Positions 24,659-36,700 of a DNA stretch of 64,000 nt are shown one piece after another; within the stretch, counting starts at the first letter, position 1; the number at the start of each line of letters is the position of its first letter. The position numbers and the translations under genes were made by a program. The notes below the pieces were generated by a model. It saw only the letters and a list, made by a program, of their open reading frames with translations, was not told where the DNA came from and searched no databases. This DNA comes from Paragonimus westermani (Eukaryota > Platyhelminthes > Trematoda > Plagiorchiida > Troglotrematidae): contig QNGE01000106.1 in NCBI GenBank assembly GCA_008508345.1, positions 265,079-329,078 on the forward strand. The letters are read 5' to 3'.

Positions 24659-25197
24659 TGTTGTAACTCGTTCAATGTCCTACGGGCACGTAAACAGATA
24701 ACGAAATAACGGTCAGTGGAACGACGTAACACGGAACGATAGCCAACGGTAACGAACGGACTCCGGAATATGCCCAATACTCGGCGACTTCCCGGCCAAC
24801 CCAACCACCCGAGGCTAACACATGAACACAGAGAGAAGACTGGCCTCCGGAGAGAGTTCCTCTGTCACTCAATCCGAAGAAAACAGGGTCACAAACCAGA
24901 CCATATTTAAAAGGTATGTGACCAACAGGAAGACCAATTCAAAGGTGGACCAAATAATGAGCCGGACTGTACGGTGATACGCGTAGACGTGTTGTAGTAA
25001 TGTGAGCGTTCAGGCGCGTGATGTGGGCATGTGAGCATTGAGGCGCGTAGATAGGAGGCCTGAGATTTGGCGCAATGGTTGGAGGACGACGTGGGGCATG
25101 ACCGTGCCAACTATGGAGGTCACACACAAGTGTACTTTGTTGGTTTTTGGCACACAATATTTTCGGGGAATTGGCAACTTCCCCGACAGTACATACA
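24659..25197 (+). mobile_element. LTR of a gypsy-type element (5' LTR remnant)
   Basis: A GC- and CpG-richer block ends ACATACA at 25197 and is followed one base later by TGGTGACCGCAAGCG, typical of an LTR end plus primer-binding site. A TATA-like CATATTTAAAAGG lies at about 24901-24913. A strong hairpin, GGGGAA...TTCCCC, lies at about 25165-25184 near the expected R/U5 region. The left end is uncertain: TGTTGTAAC at 24659 or TGTCC at 24676. No gag follows, so the element is truncated just after the primer site. Many overlapping short frames here are shadows. Confidence 0.45.
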
Positions 25198-25198
25198 G

Positions 25199-25213
25199 TG
25201 GTGACCGCAAGCG
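25199..25213 (+). promoter_or_regulatory. candidate primer-binding site
   Basis: TGGTGACCGCAAGCG directly after the LTR-like end. The TGGTGACC start is the common style for tRNA-primed gypsy elements. Confidence 0.45.
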
Positions 25214-25305
25214 ATCAAAGTAATTAGGTGACAGTCAGAAAGTTCCAGTAAACCACAATATGAAACATGGAAAGTAATGGTATGACTCTAAAGTCATAAG
25301 CCTGC

Positions 25306-25578
25306 CTACATCATGGCAAATGTGGCTATCTCTGAATGGAACTGATTACTTTTTCGGAATCTTTCAGATCCGAAGTTTGCTCGTCTTTTGTTAGGAATGA
25401 GTGTCTCGGAATGTGTTCCTAATGGCCATTTTTGTATTCTTAAGAAAATCTCTCTACTGATCCACTTTCTATTTGGTTCTGCAGAACTGGTTTCCACGCA
25501 AACTGCACTTGAAGGGCATAAAGAGTGACAAATTCTAGCAGATATTTCGGCCACCTCAATTTCTTGCTGTATCCACAT
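25306..25578 (-). CDS. unrecognised open frame, possibly an exon
   Basis: A 90-codon minus frame ending in a stop at 25306 (IATFAMM), with a coding-like composition: charged and mixed, for example KWISREIFLRIQKW and NKRRANFGSERFRKS. The initiator shown by the frame is GTG, so a real start or a splice acceptor would have to lie elsewhere. No family recognised. Confidence 0.25.
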   Translation of the reverse strand: MWIQQEIEVAEISARICHSLCPSSAVCVETSSAEPNRKWISREIFLRIQKWPLGTHSETLIPNKRRANFGSERFRKSNQFHSEIATFAMM

Positions 25579-25579
25579 T

Positions 25580-27240
25580 GCGCTCTATTTCTTTGCAGCT
25601 AATGATCAGAATGTATGGGGAATCTGAGTTGTTAACATTGCACATTTTGATAGTGGAAGCGAGAACACATAGGAAGATTAATTAAAGAAAGGCCAAGCGG
25701 TCATGCTGACTTCCCCATCTTTGGTCATTATTACCAAGGAGCTTGACAATGCACGTTGTGGTGTTCTGTTTATCTTGAAACAAGATGGGCACTGTGGTTA
25801 CCATCAGTTTGTAAGTTTAATTCCAATGGCTTGAAAACTTGGTTGGTTTAAACATTGTATCATGAAGCCAGATGTGTTTGTGTCCTTGGTCAAATGTAAG
25901 CAGAATATGGGGTGCCACGAAAGATCATGTTAGCAAATACCCCCTCAAAATCTTCACGGAGGTGCAAGGCAAAATGAATGGTTATGACGAACCAGTTCAA
26001 ACGGCTCAGAAAAGTTATCTCAATTTTTGCGTTTCGCAGATCACATGAAGACTGGTCTCAATGTCACCAACTAAAATGTGCTGTGTCTGTTAGATCCAAG
26101 TTACCGGAGGATAAGCTGTACCTAGAGATGAATACATTCTAGCAATTTTTGTTTTTCTCGCATCAATCCGCATACAAATGCAGTGATGTCTGTCTGTACA
26201 GAAAAGAACGACAACTATCTAAGTGAGTCGTGCAGCGATCAAAACGTGTGAAAACACAGAGCTCGAACTGTTGTGACAAATGCACATGGTCCCACTTTAT
26301 CCATCGTCAAACACTCCATTAAAATGAAACAAAAATTTACACACTAAGCTAATTCAAGTTATTGCTATGCTATCCAATCTCAAATTTACTGGCTTTTAAC
26401 GAAGATATTTTATTCATACAAAGGTGTGTGAGCTGATCCATCTAGATGGAGTGACCTCGGGGAGTCAATAGTTGGTGAATATTTATACGTGTTAATTTCC
26501 TAATGTGCACAACCTGTATGCGTATTTTTGACTGATGCCATAAAACCAAGTGTTGTCATGTCACCAAACGTGGTCTTTTCCGTCCTGACGAGGTTGTTGA
26601 AGGTGGCCCAACAGTCTAAAGTAGGTATAAGGTCAAAACGAAATCATCTCATCTACCAGGACTATTAATTACCGTCCACGAACAGGCTGTCACCCTAACT
26701 GTACGCACAATTTCCAACTTTGCATAAGGCAACAGACTCCTCCTGATGGCTTATACAAATGCGTTAAACGACTGAGTAAAAGGGGTATTTCCCTGTTCCA
26801 TACTTCGTCTGATTATTGTTTCCATGATTACTCTAACGACGAAAGAAATGTGTTTTATCAGGAAATCATCACTATCAGTTAAGATGATATTGAGCAGGTG
26901 CACACAGTCTGGTCGCGGTTGCGTTGACCTCGAAGGGCAATATCAACCAAGAAAGGACACTGAAGCGATTCAGCCGTATTCGTCCAACCGTATTAGGCAG
27001 TGAAGCAAAGAAACAAATGTGCCACGGAACAGTCGGGTCAGAAGACACACTCCGTTTGGTTTTAGTTTTACCGGTAGAACATAGGAACAGACATAGCTGC
27101 GAAAGTTAGTTTTCTAGTGGAACAACATTGGTGAGCGTTGATGAAACCGTGCTATCTGTATCTTCACTCCATGCCGCAAGTGAAACAGCTCATGACGAAG
27201 CAGAATTTAGATGCATTGAAGTGTTTATAAAAGAACAAAC
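25580..27240. other. no gene recognised
   Basis: Scattered short frames only. Part of 26.9-27.24 kb may be the badly decayed N-terminal region of the Penelope-like element that follows, but I cannot align it. Confidence 0.35.
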
Positions 27241-28860
27241 GTATAATGCTGTCCAAACCGGATTAAAGAAGAGAAATTGTCTTATTGATAGCTGACAGCT
27301 CGAAATTCATGAAGATGAGTACGGAGAAAGACAAAACACCAGTTACAGAAAAGGCGATATCTAAAACGTTGCGTGCACTGAAATAGAAGGGGATCATTGA
27401 TCCGGCCACTTTCGAGCGCATCCGTCCCATTGGAACAATAATCCCTAGGTTATGTGGTCTGCCCAAAGTGCACAAAGTGGGCGTGCCTTCATGACCCATT
27501 TTAGCAATATGCAACTCATCATGCTCTTGCCAGGTGGTTTGCCGGTCCGCTCGAAACCATCATGTTAGAGCTAGCAAAACACAGTCCCCGGGATACGTTG
27601 CACTTCATTGACGCAATCCAAGACCTGAACGTAAACAACCAGAGCAACTTCTCATTCGATGTTGCCTCGTTATTTACGAACGTGCCTCTAAAAGAGACAA
27701 TTGACTACTTATGCGATTACATCGAACTTAACAACAAACACGTGGGCATCCCAAAAGATGAACTAAGAGAACTGCTGGTGCACTGTACAAGTAACGTTCA
27801 GATTTGTTCAACAGTGCGATCTAACGACAGAGAGATGGAGTGGCAATGGGCTCGCCTCTAGGTCCCCAGTTAGCTGACGTTTTCATGAGCAAACTAAAGA
27901 CTAACCAATTGGGTGCGGTCATCGAACAATTTGCATTTTACGAACGCTATGTTGATGATATTTTTTGCGTCGTCAACGAGAATACTAACACTACCAGAGT
28001 TATGGCAGCTTTTAACTCCGCTCATAGCAGTGTTAAATTCACCAAGAAGTCAGACAACAGTGGTCGAAAAAGGTTTTTGGACTCTGGCATATTCAGAAGG
28101 GCAGATGGTTCAATCCGACGAAGTGTGTACAGAAAACAGACTTAGAGTGGCCAGTACATTCATTTCGACAGTGTTGTTCCGCTAAATCGAAAGCGAAACC
28201 TCATAAGATGCCTGACGGGTAGAGCGTTAAAGATGTGCACCTCTGACACTTTACAAGCTGAGCTAGACTTTCTACAAGAAGTGTTCATACAGATTGACTA
28301 CCCAATGCGTTTCATCCAGAAGGCGATGCAGGCGGTAGAGTTGAAACTTAAGTCACCCTGTGTGAATAAGAAACTTCTTTTCAAAGGAGATCCCATGGCC
28401 CAAATTACCTCCAAAAAGCTAGGAAGGTCAGTCGGAGCAACTTAACTTGCGGCTCAATTGTGTGTGAGTTTCCGTTCAGCACCCAACACAACTCAGTGAC
28501 AAACTTCCGTGTTTTATAACTAGTTTTTACGAGTACTCATTTTTTGCTCGTCGAACATCATGTACTGGTCGTACTACTAGGCAATTATCCGACAAGTTGC
28601 GTGAACATCCACCGGCTTGGCTGAAGAGTGGTGTGATGAAAACGGTTTCAAGCGCGACTGTTTCTAATTTGTCTGACTCCAATCATTCTGTCAGTAAGAA
28701 AGATGCTTTTTGGATTGTCTACCGTGTGCCAAGGAATCGATGGAAAATGGTGAGATTCCAAATTTTGACCGTTACCAAAGCCATTATCATCCCATTGCGC
28801 AGTCCTGACTTCTGTGCTCAGAAGAAGTTCGTGCGGACACTTAACCTCCTCTAGCCTACA
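27240..28860 (+). pseudogene. Penelope-like element, inactivated (RT plus GIY-YIG endonuclease)
   Basis: Fragments follow the order of a Penelope-like ORF. ADSSKFMKMSTEKDK to ISKTLRALK then a TAG at 27384 (27285-27386). RPIGTIIPRLCGLPKVHK (27411-27470), ending at a TGA where CGA is expected (27492). HALARWFAGPLETIMLEL onward with FSFDVASLFTNVPLKE (27528-27700). FNSAI-stop-RQRDG then MGSPLGPQLADVF (27811-27880). YVDDIF (27949-27966). A TAG replaces a Trp codon at 28144. GRALKMCTSDTLQAEL follows, and finally TGRTTRQLSDKLREHPPAWL and VSNLSDSNHSV at 28566-28700, the GIY-YIG nuclease part. At least three nonsense codons and three frame changes make it non-functional. Such elements transpose by target-primed reverse transcription. 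Confidence 0.8.
28540..28860 (+). pseudogene. GIY-YIG endonuclease part of the Penelope-like element
   Basis: In the frame starting near 28540 the translation keeps the arginine and histidine landmarks of the Penelope-type GIY-YIG nuclease: TGRTTRQL, REHPPAWLKSG, SNLSDSNHSV, IVYRVPRNR and CAQKKFVRTLNLL. The opening GIY/YIG residues are degraded (FYEY... and ...CTG). It is in a different frame from the reverse transcriptase, so the polyprotein is broken between them. Confidence 0.7.
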
Positions 28861-29350
28861 ATCCATCAATCCCACGATTTGGACTATTGACTGCGTAACT
28901 GATAACAAACATGCTGACCGTTTTTATGACTCACCCTAGTCACCGTTTTCATATTTATTGTGTTGTAATTAGCCTCTTGATCAAACACATGAAACAGGCA
29001 TTGTTCGCTACTATGTCGTTCTCATGACTTCAATGGGTATTTTCGAATGAAATATATCTGTCCCGAAGCCTTCAACATGGCTTGCCTAAGAGATCAAAGA
29101 GAAGCGCGTTACAACTGACGAAGACACCTCCACTTAAGCGCCCCAGACTATACTTTTGTGCTGACAAGCAGCTTGTTTTTGGCCTTCTAAATGCCGTGAA
29201 GGGTACATAGTGAACCGAACTCAGTGTTTTCATACTGCATTGATAGCGTAGCCGGACTACCAAAAGTTAGTGTTACTTACATGTGGTTGTGGTGGTGAAC
29301 GCATTCTGTTTCTCTGTCTTTTCAAGAACACCTATCATCAAGTCTGACAG

Positions 29351-29465
29351 ACCCACATGTCCGTGCTGCAAAAAGAAGTACGGTGGCTGATCTCAAAGGG
29401 CCTACGCTCAACAATATCGGTATCCTGGCCCTCAAAGAAGCTCATTTGCTTCCAATTACTTCAAG
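29351..29465 (+). CDS. weak candidate internal exon
   Basis: Acceptor AAGTCTGACAG at 29350 and donor CAAG|GTAAGC at 29465/29466 bracket 115 bases open in two frames. The phase-2 frame reads HVRAAKRSTVADLKGP. No family and no linked exons were found. Confidence 0.15.
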
Positions 29466-29479
29466 GTAAGCCGTTAAAT

Positions 29480-32400
29480 TGCGTTCTTTTAGTTGACATC
29501 AACTTCCAATAAACTAGGTATGGCATGAAGTAGATTTTGCTTGTTTCAAAACGAGAACAGAAGTTATGCTAAACAAGATAAATAGGTTTATGTTCGCCCG
29601 ACATCGTTTTAAAGTTAATTTTTGTTGGCACTCCTCAGCATTGCGTTCCCGATGTATCTACTGAAGTTGTACCAGTAGTAAAAAATATAATCCACAATTT
29701 TCTGCAAATCGTTATTTGTTCATCAGGTGCAGGCCTGTGAACTGATGGTCGGTTGCTGCAATAGTCTCCTTGATGGACTCCCCATAGGCAGAAGAGTTGC
29801 ATTAATGTCAGTCTGATGAATCCAAACAAGGATGAAGTAACTAAATGAACGTTGGTTTTATGACCAGCCTAGTGTGAACAGAGTAAATTTTGGGCAGCTG
29901 CATTAATAGTCAGTGTGCCTAACCACTCGCTCATTGTGATAACTGAACTGTCTGGGTTCAAACCTCGAGCGGTTAGTTGTTCTTCTTTTCCACAAAAAGC
30001 TAGCCACTTAATCATGAGACTTCCTGTAGCGTCTCCGTGCCAACATCCGCCAGTATAGAGGGGAGACAGTCAGAATACTTCGAATAGAATGTGGTCAAGT
30101 GTGTAAATCCAACGCTGGTTTGTCGATGTATACACATATTCCTCGACTTAAGCAGGCGGTTTAATAGAGAGTGTACAGTCTGTCTTACAAAATATTCACG
30201 TACACCGGCTGTGAGCGCAAAATTTCGACCAAGGTTGGTCTCATCCCGCGCGGTAAGCATGAACACCGGGTTAAGCTCAAATTGCAGCATATTACAATGC
30301 AAGAAAGCCGCAAAATCTGATTGGTGTCAGCAGAATTCGGTTTCTCGTCTCAAACTTATCAACAAACTAGTTCCGTCTTCAAGAAGGATGTAACCTGGAT
30401 CTGGTATTCTCTTTGAAAGGAGCTGGGTTGATAGTCAATACGATCGCAAAAAGCTTCAAGTAAGGTTCGGTATTATTCGATTACATCCTCAACCACTTAC
30501 TAGTGAATGACTTTTGTGCTACTGGTTGTTTAGGTTAAGAATCATCACAAGATTACAGTGACAACGAATTCCTTTTCCGTTAACGTTTGCTAGTGAAGTG
30601 ATGTTGATCAGCCTATTCTTCACAGTTTCCTACCAATCACTTTACTTCTTCAATACGTTTATAGACCACAAATTTGGCAGTAAAATGTATACATTGTAGA
30701 ACAACAAAAATCAATCTGACAATGACACAGACCACCATTGATTCGATATACACGTATATAATTTAGGCAACTGGTCAGTAGATGTTGACATCAGCCTAAT
30801 TCGTGAACGCATGCACATTATAATGTTGACAAAACGATTGATTGGTCCAAACTAGTCACTAAACACAAAACTGCTCACTGATGTAATTAATGATGATTGT
30901 TACTGAAGGATTTCACAGGCATTGACGTAAAAACCGGTGCTAAAATGTTGTATCCCTTGACGTTTTACTATATAGAAAGGTGCCAAAGCAACATTTGTTA
31001 CAAGAAAGCATTCAAAAACCCAAAAGAAGTGTCAAAAATGAAAGGTTTGTAGGTTGTAATATGTAGAATAAATGGGGCTCAATTTATGCCAAACTGGCGA
31101 CTGGCAGGAGTGAAGTCTTATTCCGTTGTTTTCTATGCCGATCATACAGAACTCGTCAAGTGAAATTATTCTACCGTTTATGTATTCACAAAAATAATAT
31201 TTTTGGAAGAAATTGTCGCAACGTTGATGTTTGTTAATGTTTCTTCCCTACCAGTGAAATGCATTAACATCTATTCGTATTGTGAATACGCGTATTGGAC
31301 ATATGAGATCATGTAAACAGCTTCCTGTGTTTGCCAAGCCCACCAGTAAATATGTGATGACGTATTTTAGAACGGGAAAGAGGACAAGTTGTGAAGCTAA
31401 GGGATAGATAGTGCGTGCAAATTACGGTATATTACAGCCAAGTGAAACGGGCAGAACGAATCAACCGTCTGACGACAATCATTCGGTTTGTTGTTTGTCA
31501 TCCTCAAATTGACGCACTACAAATACTCTGTAAACTTCAGTGTTGTTGATCACGTTTACATAGTAATTCAGCACATGGAATTGTGTGCATCGTTTAGAAA
31601 CAAAATGGTTAAAACAACAGAACTACCACCCATCTGATTATTTATCAGGAATGTCATTCGTATGAATCATGCATTTTTCCGACACACTAGTGCACATAGT
31701 GTGTGACTGCGCGTACGATGGCTTATCTATGAACGTTTGAGTATAAGCGTGTGGCTACACATTGGCTCATTTAATTTTACCCTTTTTCTATCGTTGGCCG
31801 TAAACCGGATGTCTGGGCCGTCGAAAAATGCACTAACACCTTACCACTTCAAACGGACTCCTCACGTAAATGTGCATTTTGCTTAATGAAACGTGAACGG
31901 TTTTCAGAACCCAACAGAAATGACCAGTTTCTCGCGGCTTCCACGGTTAACCGTAGCAACAAACACATCTTCAAACTCAACAAACACAACAGAAACGAGA
32001 GATTTTGTAATTCACCTTAAACTATCAAAATAAATCTGTCACTTTACAGTCCATCCAAACTATAACCACTCGTGAAGATGCAAGTCAAACGGATTCCGAT
32101 CATTCCGGACGTACTTTGGTTCTGCAGCGTGACGTACGTTTAACTAATCTGCAGTTGACCTGTAAACCATGACCTTCTATAGTTTGCGTCACAGATCGAT
32201 ATGATAAATTCGGACGAGGCGGGGCAGCGTAAGTTATAACTTTTCAAATGTACATTATATCATATCTCAACTTCATGGGGTGATACCGTAATTATCACTG
32301 AGAAGGGTAGTATTTATATGGTCTGATACGTTTTAGTTGTCCTTCTGAATCAGTAGTACGCTTATACTTCTTGATACATAGATCATCAGGAATAAACTAC

Positions 32401-35345
32401 TGTCGCTTATTTTGAGCGTAAAATTTGTGGCTATTTCGTTCGCACGCATTTCAATTTTATGTTTTGATGGTATTCACTTCTCATCCGAGAAAATCGATAA
32501 ATTACGAGTGAAAAAAGACTTAGTGGCAAGGTGTGTTAGGCAGTTAACACACATTGCAATTGCTGATCTACGAAGCTTTCTGGTTTTAATCAACATTCCA
32601 TTTTATGTTAGTGAAGCTATGAGTTGTTCCACTAAACTATGACGTTATGTTTTCCCCGTAAATTAAGGCAGAAACTACTTCTCCACACCTCTAGGCGTTA
32701 TGAGAATTGTGTGGAATTGTTACACGGACCTTGGCACAAACGGCATTTACAATTCCTCACAAAATATTTGAGATGATATTCGACATGGTTTGTAACTACA
32801 GTTCATTCAAAGTTCGTACTACTGTGCATGACTGAGCTGAACAACGCATGATTGAAACAGCTGAAGTTTGACCGCTCGGTTGAAGTTTAGAAATGTGTAA
32901 TACAGCTCTACTTTTTCTATGATTCTCAATTTGTTGACATGGAGCATTATAAGTAGCGAGAACACTTACATTGAAGGATGTGAACACCATTCTGTTAACC
33001 TTCCAGTCGTCTACTGAAGAACTGTCATAACATACTCATCTTAAAAGGCATAGAAACAAAGTTCAACGAAATGTACCAAGAAGGTTATTCTAGTCACCCA
33101 CTGCTGTCAAGTCCTCCGATGAAAATGTCCACATTGTTTTTGGGTGGGAGACTAGTGCGATTTTCACATCACCCAACACAGGCTTTCTTATCAACTTAAT
33201 GAATAAAGTAAGCGATCCCTTAGTATTCCGGAAAACTTACCGTTCGACGTTAATAACCTGAATGTAAGTTGGATTCGCCACATGCTTCACGCTCAGTAGA
33301 ACTTATAGTTCAGAGTAGATATGGTAGGCATTTGTGGGACGTTGAATAACCTCACAATTCCTCAGCTTACATAATGATCTGAATTATATTATCGAATGAG
33401 CATTACGAATTCACTGATAAAAATTCGATTGAGGCAAACCACCAGTTCCATGTTTGTGGCCACTCATCGAAGGTGAGCTATTATCCATTTCAAATTCACG
33501 TGCAACTTACATATATTACGAACAGATTATTTACAGGTCGAATACGCTGGTTGTATCGATGTACTGTCCGAGATTTTTATACATCCTAAATAAGTAGTGA
33601 TATCTGAATACTGGGTGATGTTACCGGGAGAAAATAAACTTATGAGAGTTATCGGCAGTACATATTAATAACACGCGTTGAGCGTGCACCGTGAGCTCTA
33701 CAGTGGGTTTTAACCAACATACTGCAGCGCTAAATCACGGCGTCATCTGTTAAGCCTTTGCTTCGCTATTGTGATAGTGAGTTTTCTTCAGGTTGCTTTG
33801 TTTTTTTCCTGACCACGTTCTGCTGTACGTTCAGTCGACCATCCATAACCGCTAGTTATTAATATTACATCGTTCAGTTTTTTACTAAGCAATTAATTGA
33901 TTGTCTGAATGGGAGAGAACAGAATCACTGGCATTAAATGTTGCCCAGGGTGCTTCTCGAACACTTGACTCGAAAGTGCTACAAGAAAATAGACGAAGCT
34001 GTGTTATTCCGGTCTGAAACTTTTTTTGACGGTAATACAATTTCGAATGATACACTGACCGTTTTGCTACAGTTAGAATGCAAAATCCACCTGATTTTCC
34101 TAACTAGATTACATGTCTGCCTATGTTGATTGGATAGTCGTCTCCTTACATCAGATATACTGCACATGAGAAGGATCGGCGACGAGTGATGTGCTGAGGC
34201 TTTCGGATGGGAGATCTTTTTCCATCTGTTCTTTCTGGCACTAAATCTAAAGTCCTACACCATACACTTGTTTGGAGTATTCTTTACCGAAAGTTTGCAC
34301 GCGAACCTTCATTTGAACATCCTTTTAATAACAATACGAACAACTGTTCAATAAATCTTACTAATGTATCCTTCTTATGTCATGATCATAGCTGAGTTAC
34401 CTCTGTCGAGAAGCCTACTAAACTTTCAGATCTGTTTGTGTCAATCTGTTGACTACTTTCCTCCTCTGTTAAATAGATTAACTTCAGCTCTTCGTTAAGC
34501 ATGATGAACCCTTATAAACAACCATGTATCGTATAAGAGCGATACGTATTCAAGTGCACTGTTCATTGTCCGTTCGGCCAGGTTTTCTTGTGTTGTTGGT
34601 TTATACAAGTTCACCCCCAAATACCACTTATGGCATTCATCATTTTGCCTTTCGTAATTGACCAGATCAGAAAGTTGAAGGCCCGTTTTATTTTTATAAC
34701 CATAAATCAAAAACAGATGAACGAATCTGACCGATTAATACCGTTGAAGTACTCTCGTGCTAACCCCAATTGTGTCCCGGAAAACGACGAAGTGGGGTGA
34801 CTTCGTATCGATCAAGAGAGGTATTATATTTGTATGGTTCCGTTTGTTAAAAAGACGAAATTGCACCTACTCGATCACAAGCATCTGTCTAGACGGAAAT
34901 TTAATGATTAGTACTCAAATAGCCACATGGACGTTGTGATAATTTTGAATAATTATGCGATAATGCCAACTGGAATTAGAACAATATGTCACTGGTAAGT
35001 GGATTGAGAATAACGCAACGTTACAAACAAGCTGTAATACTCTTCGTTTCAACTACCTCGGGCGAACTTTTTAAGGAACCACCCTAGATGGGTGGAACAT
35101 AGAATACTACAACTTGCTCGTTATTTTCAATCCATTCACCAATAACGTGTTGAACACGACATCAAAATTGTTTGACCTCATTCGTACTCAATTCGGTGCG
35201 GATATCTCACAAATGGACCACAGGAGTATTGAGCCGTTGGATTGACTCTGTTATTCTCCAGGGCATCTTAAGTTCTACTGGTGTATTTAAGTGACTGTTG
35301 AAGCTGACATCGCAGGATGAGGCGTTAGGCACAAATCAAGATGGT
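29480..35345. other. long stretch without recognised gene
   Basis: Many short frames on both strands (for example an overlapping antisense pair at 30012-30393) but no recognisable domain. A box-B-like GGGTTCAAACCTCG near 29951 suggests an old SINE relic. Some of this could be introns of the RING gene that ends at 38919. Confidence 0.4.
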
Positions 35346-35351
35346 TCTGGT

Positions 35352-35664
35352 CTACCATTCTCCTCGATTTTTACTCAATCTTTCTACTAGCTTTTCTACA
35401 TAAGACAAATATCCACAGGACCCGAAGTACTCTTGCACAGTAAGCTTATCTAGAATATTCTTCTCACGGCCTTTACTGGATAAATAGCAGCTGGAGACTT
35501 TCTCTAGCAATTCGTTGTCCACATGATTCTTGACAATGCTTTTATAGAGGCGGAAAAAAACATACTTGTAATAGTGCAGATTTCTTGAACTTTCGCCCTC
35601 AAAACTATTAGTAGCGTACAAAAGTCCAAAAGAAGTTTTCGTATACGACCTAGCATACTCAACT
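35352..35664 (-). CDS. probable terminal exon of an unrecognised protein
   Basis: Minus strand: an acceptor-like CTTGTTGCCAG|TT at 35665/35664 opens a phase-2 exon of 103 codons ending TAG at 35352. The translation (starts EYARSYTKTSFGLLYATNSF; later YKYVFFRLYKSIVKNHV, NILDKLTVQEYF, ends RLSKNRGEW) has the amphipathic, Leu/Lys/Tyr-rich texture of an alpha-helical protein, and the codon usage looks coding. I do not recognise the family. The plus strand also has a donor-like AACAAG|GTATGT at the same edge, so orientation is not fully secure. Confidence 0.4.
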
Positions 35665-36424
35665 GGCAACAAGGTATGTTACGTAAATTTTGGCTTACCG
35701 ACTGATTTTTACTGATTTGCTTCAGTCCACTCTACCATGCTGTAATGAACAGTTCTGATCTGAAGATACTTTTTCCCGTAATCGCTCTTTACTAGCCTTT
35801 TTACTTTAAGCAATGTGCTTAGCTTAATGGAAGGAAATGACTGAGCAGTTATTCGAAAATATGAATCATATCCATCACTAGCGTGATTTGTTAAACCACG
35901 CCTTTTAGATGACTATGTATCACACCTTAACTACTCCATACTTGTCGGCTATAAAAAAGTACAGGTAATATTGGATGTGCATGATTCAGAGAGAATCCCA
36001 AGAAGTTGTCATCAGTGTAGCACGTGAGTGTTCAAAAATGTCACGTGTTCACTTTTAGTAAGCGCGGATTCCATAACTTGTTTCTGGTGTTGAACTTAAG
36101 CAACTTCTAGTTGGTTTAAAATAGTTAAGGCTATATTACCCCTTGGACATTGTTGTCCAAACGAAATGTTGAACGTTAAAATCGCTATTGTGACCACATT
36201 TTGTGTTGTTCCTCATGACTTCGTGTGTACCTTTGAAAAACAGCACGCAGATGCCAAAAACGTGCTTAGCTGGTGAAAAAAATAAGAGTGCAATACAAAT
36301 GACGAGTCTTGATCGCATGGTCATGTATCAAATTTAACCTAAGAATTACACGAACTCTTAAGTCAGTGGGGTGGTCTGCGTATAACTCACAGCCTCACAC
36401 CTAGAAGTGACATTTTTGTTAAGG

Positions 36425-36470
36425 TCACTGACTTAGTGATTACCACGCTGGTTTCACAACCGAATAGACG
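36425..36470 (+). mobile_element. SINE head fragment
   Basis: TAGTGATTACCACGCTGGTTTCACAA resembles the box A part of the tRNA-like head of the hammerhead SINEs (AGTGATCAACACGGTTGCCTCATGG). No ribozyme follows. Confidence 0.3.
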
Positions 36471-36700
36471 AAAGTTGACCACCTTACGCGGACAAGGGAA
36501 GTGCAAGCCACTGGTTGGTTCAACTCACCTGACAGAAATTAAGACTAAAAGAAGTATAGTCAGCGTACCTAGAAGGGCTCGGGGTTTAGTTTTTTTCACT
36601 AACTCAGTAAGATTATTGCTCACGCCAAAAGCAGACTGTCTTAATATTCATAAACAACGATATAAACGAATATGAAAATTAATTATTTTCCTTGTTATAG

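Noticed and set aside
24907..25223. Several overlapping frames on both strands
   Set aside because: All fall in the GC-rich LTR-like block and share no known domain.
30012..30393. Antisense pair of open frames of about 100 codons
   Set aside because: Neither strand shows a family or splice borders; a chance open stretch is more likely.
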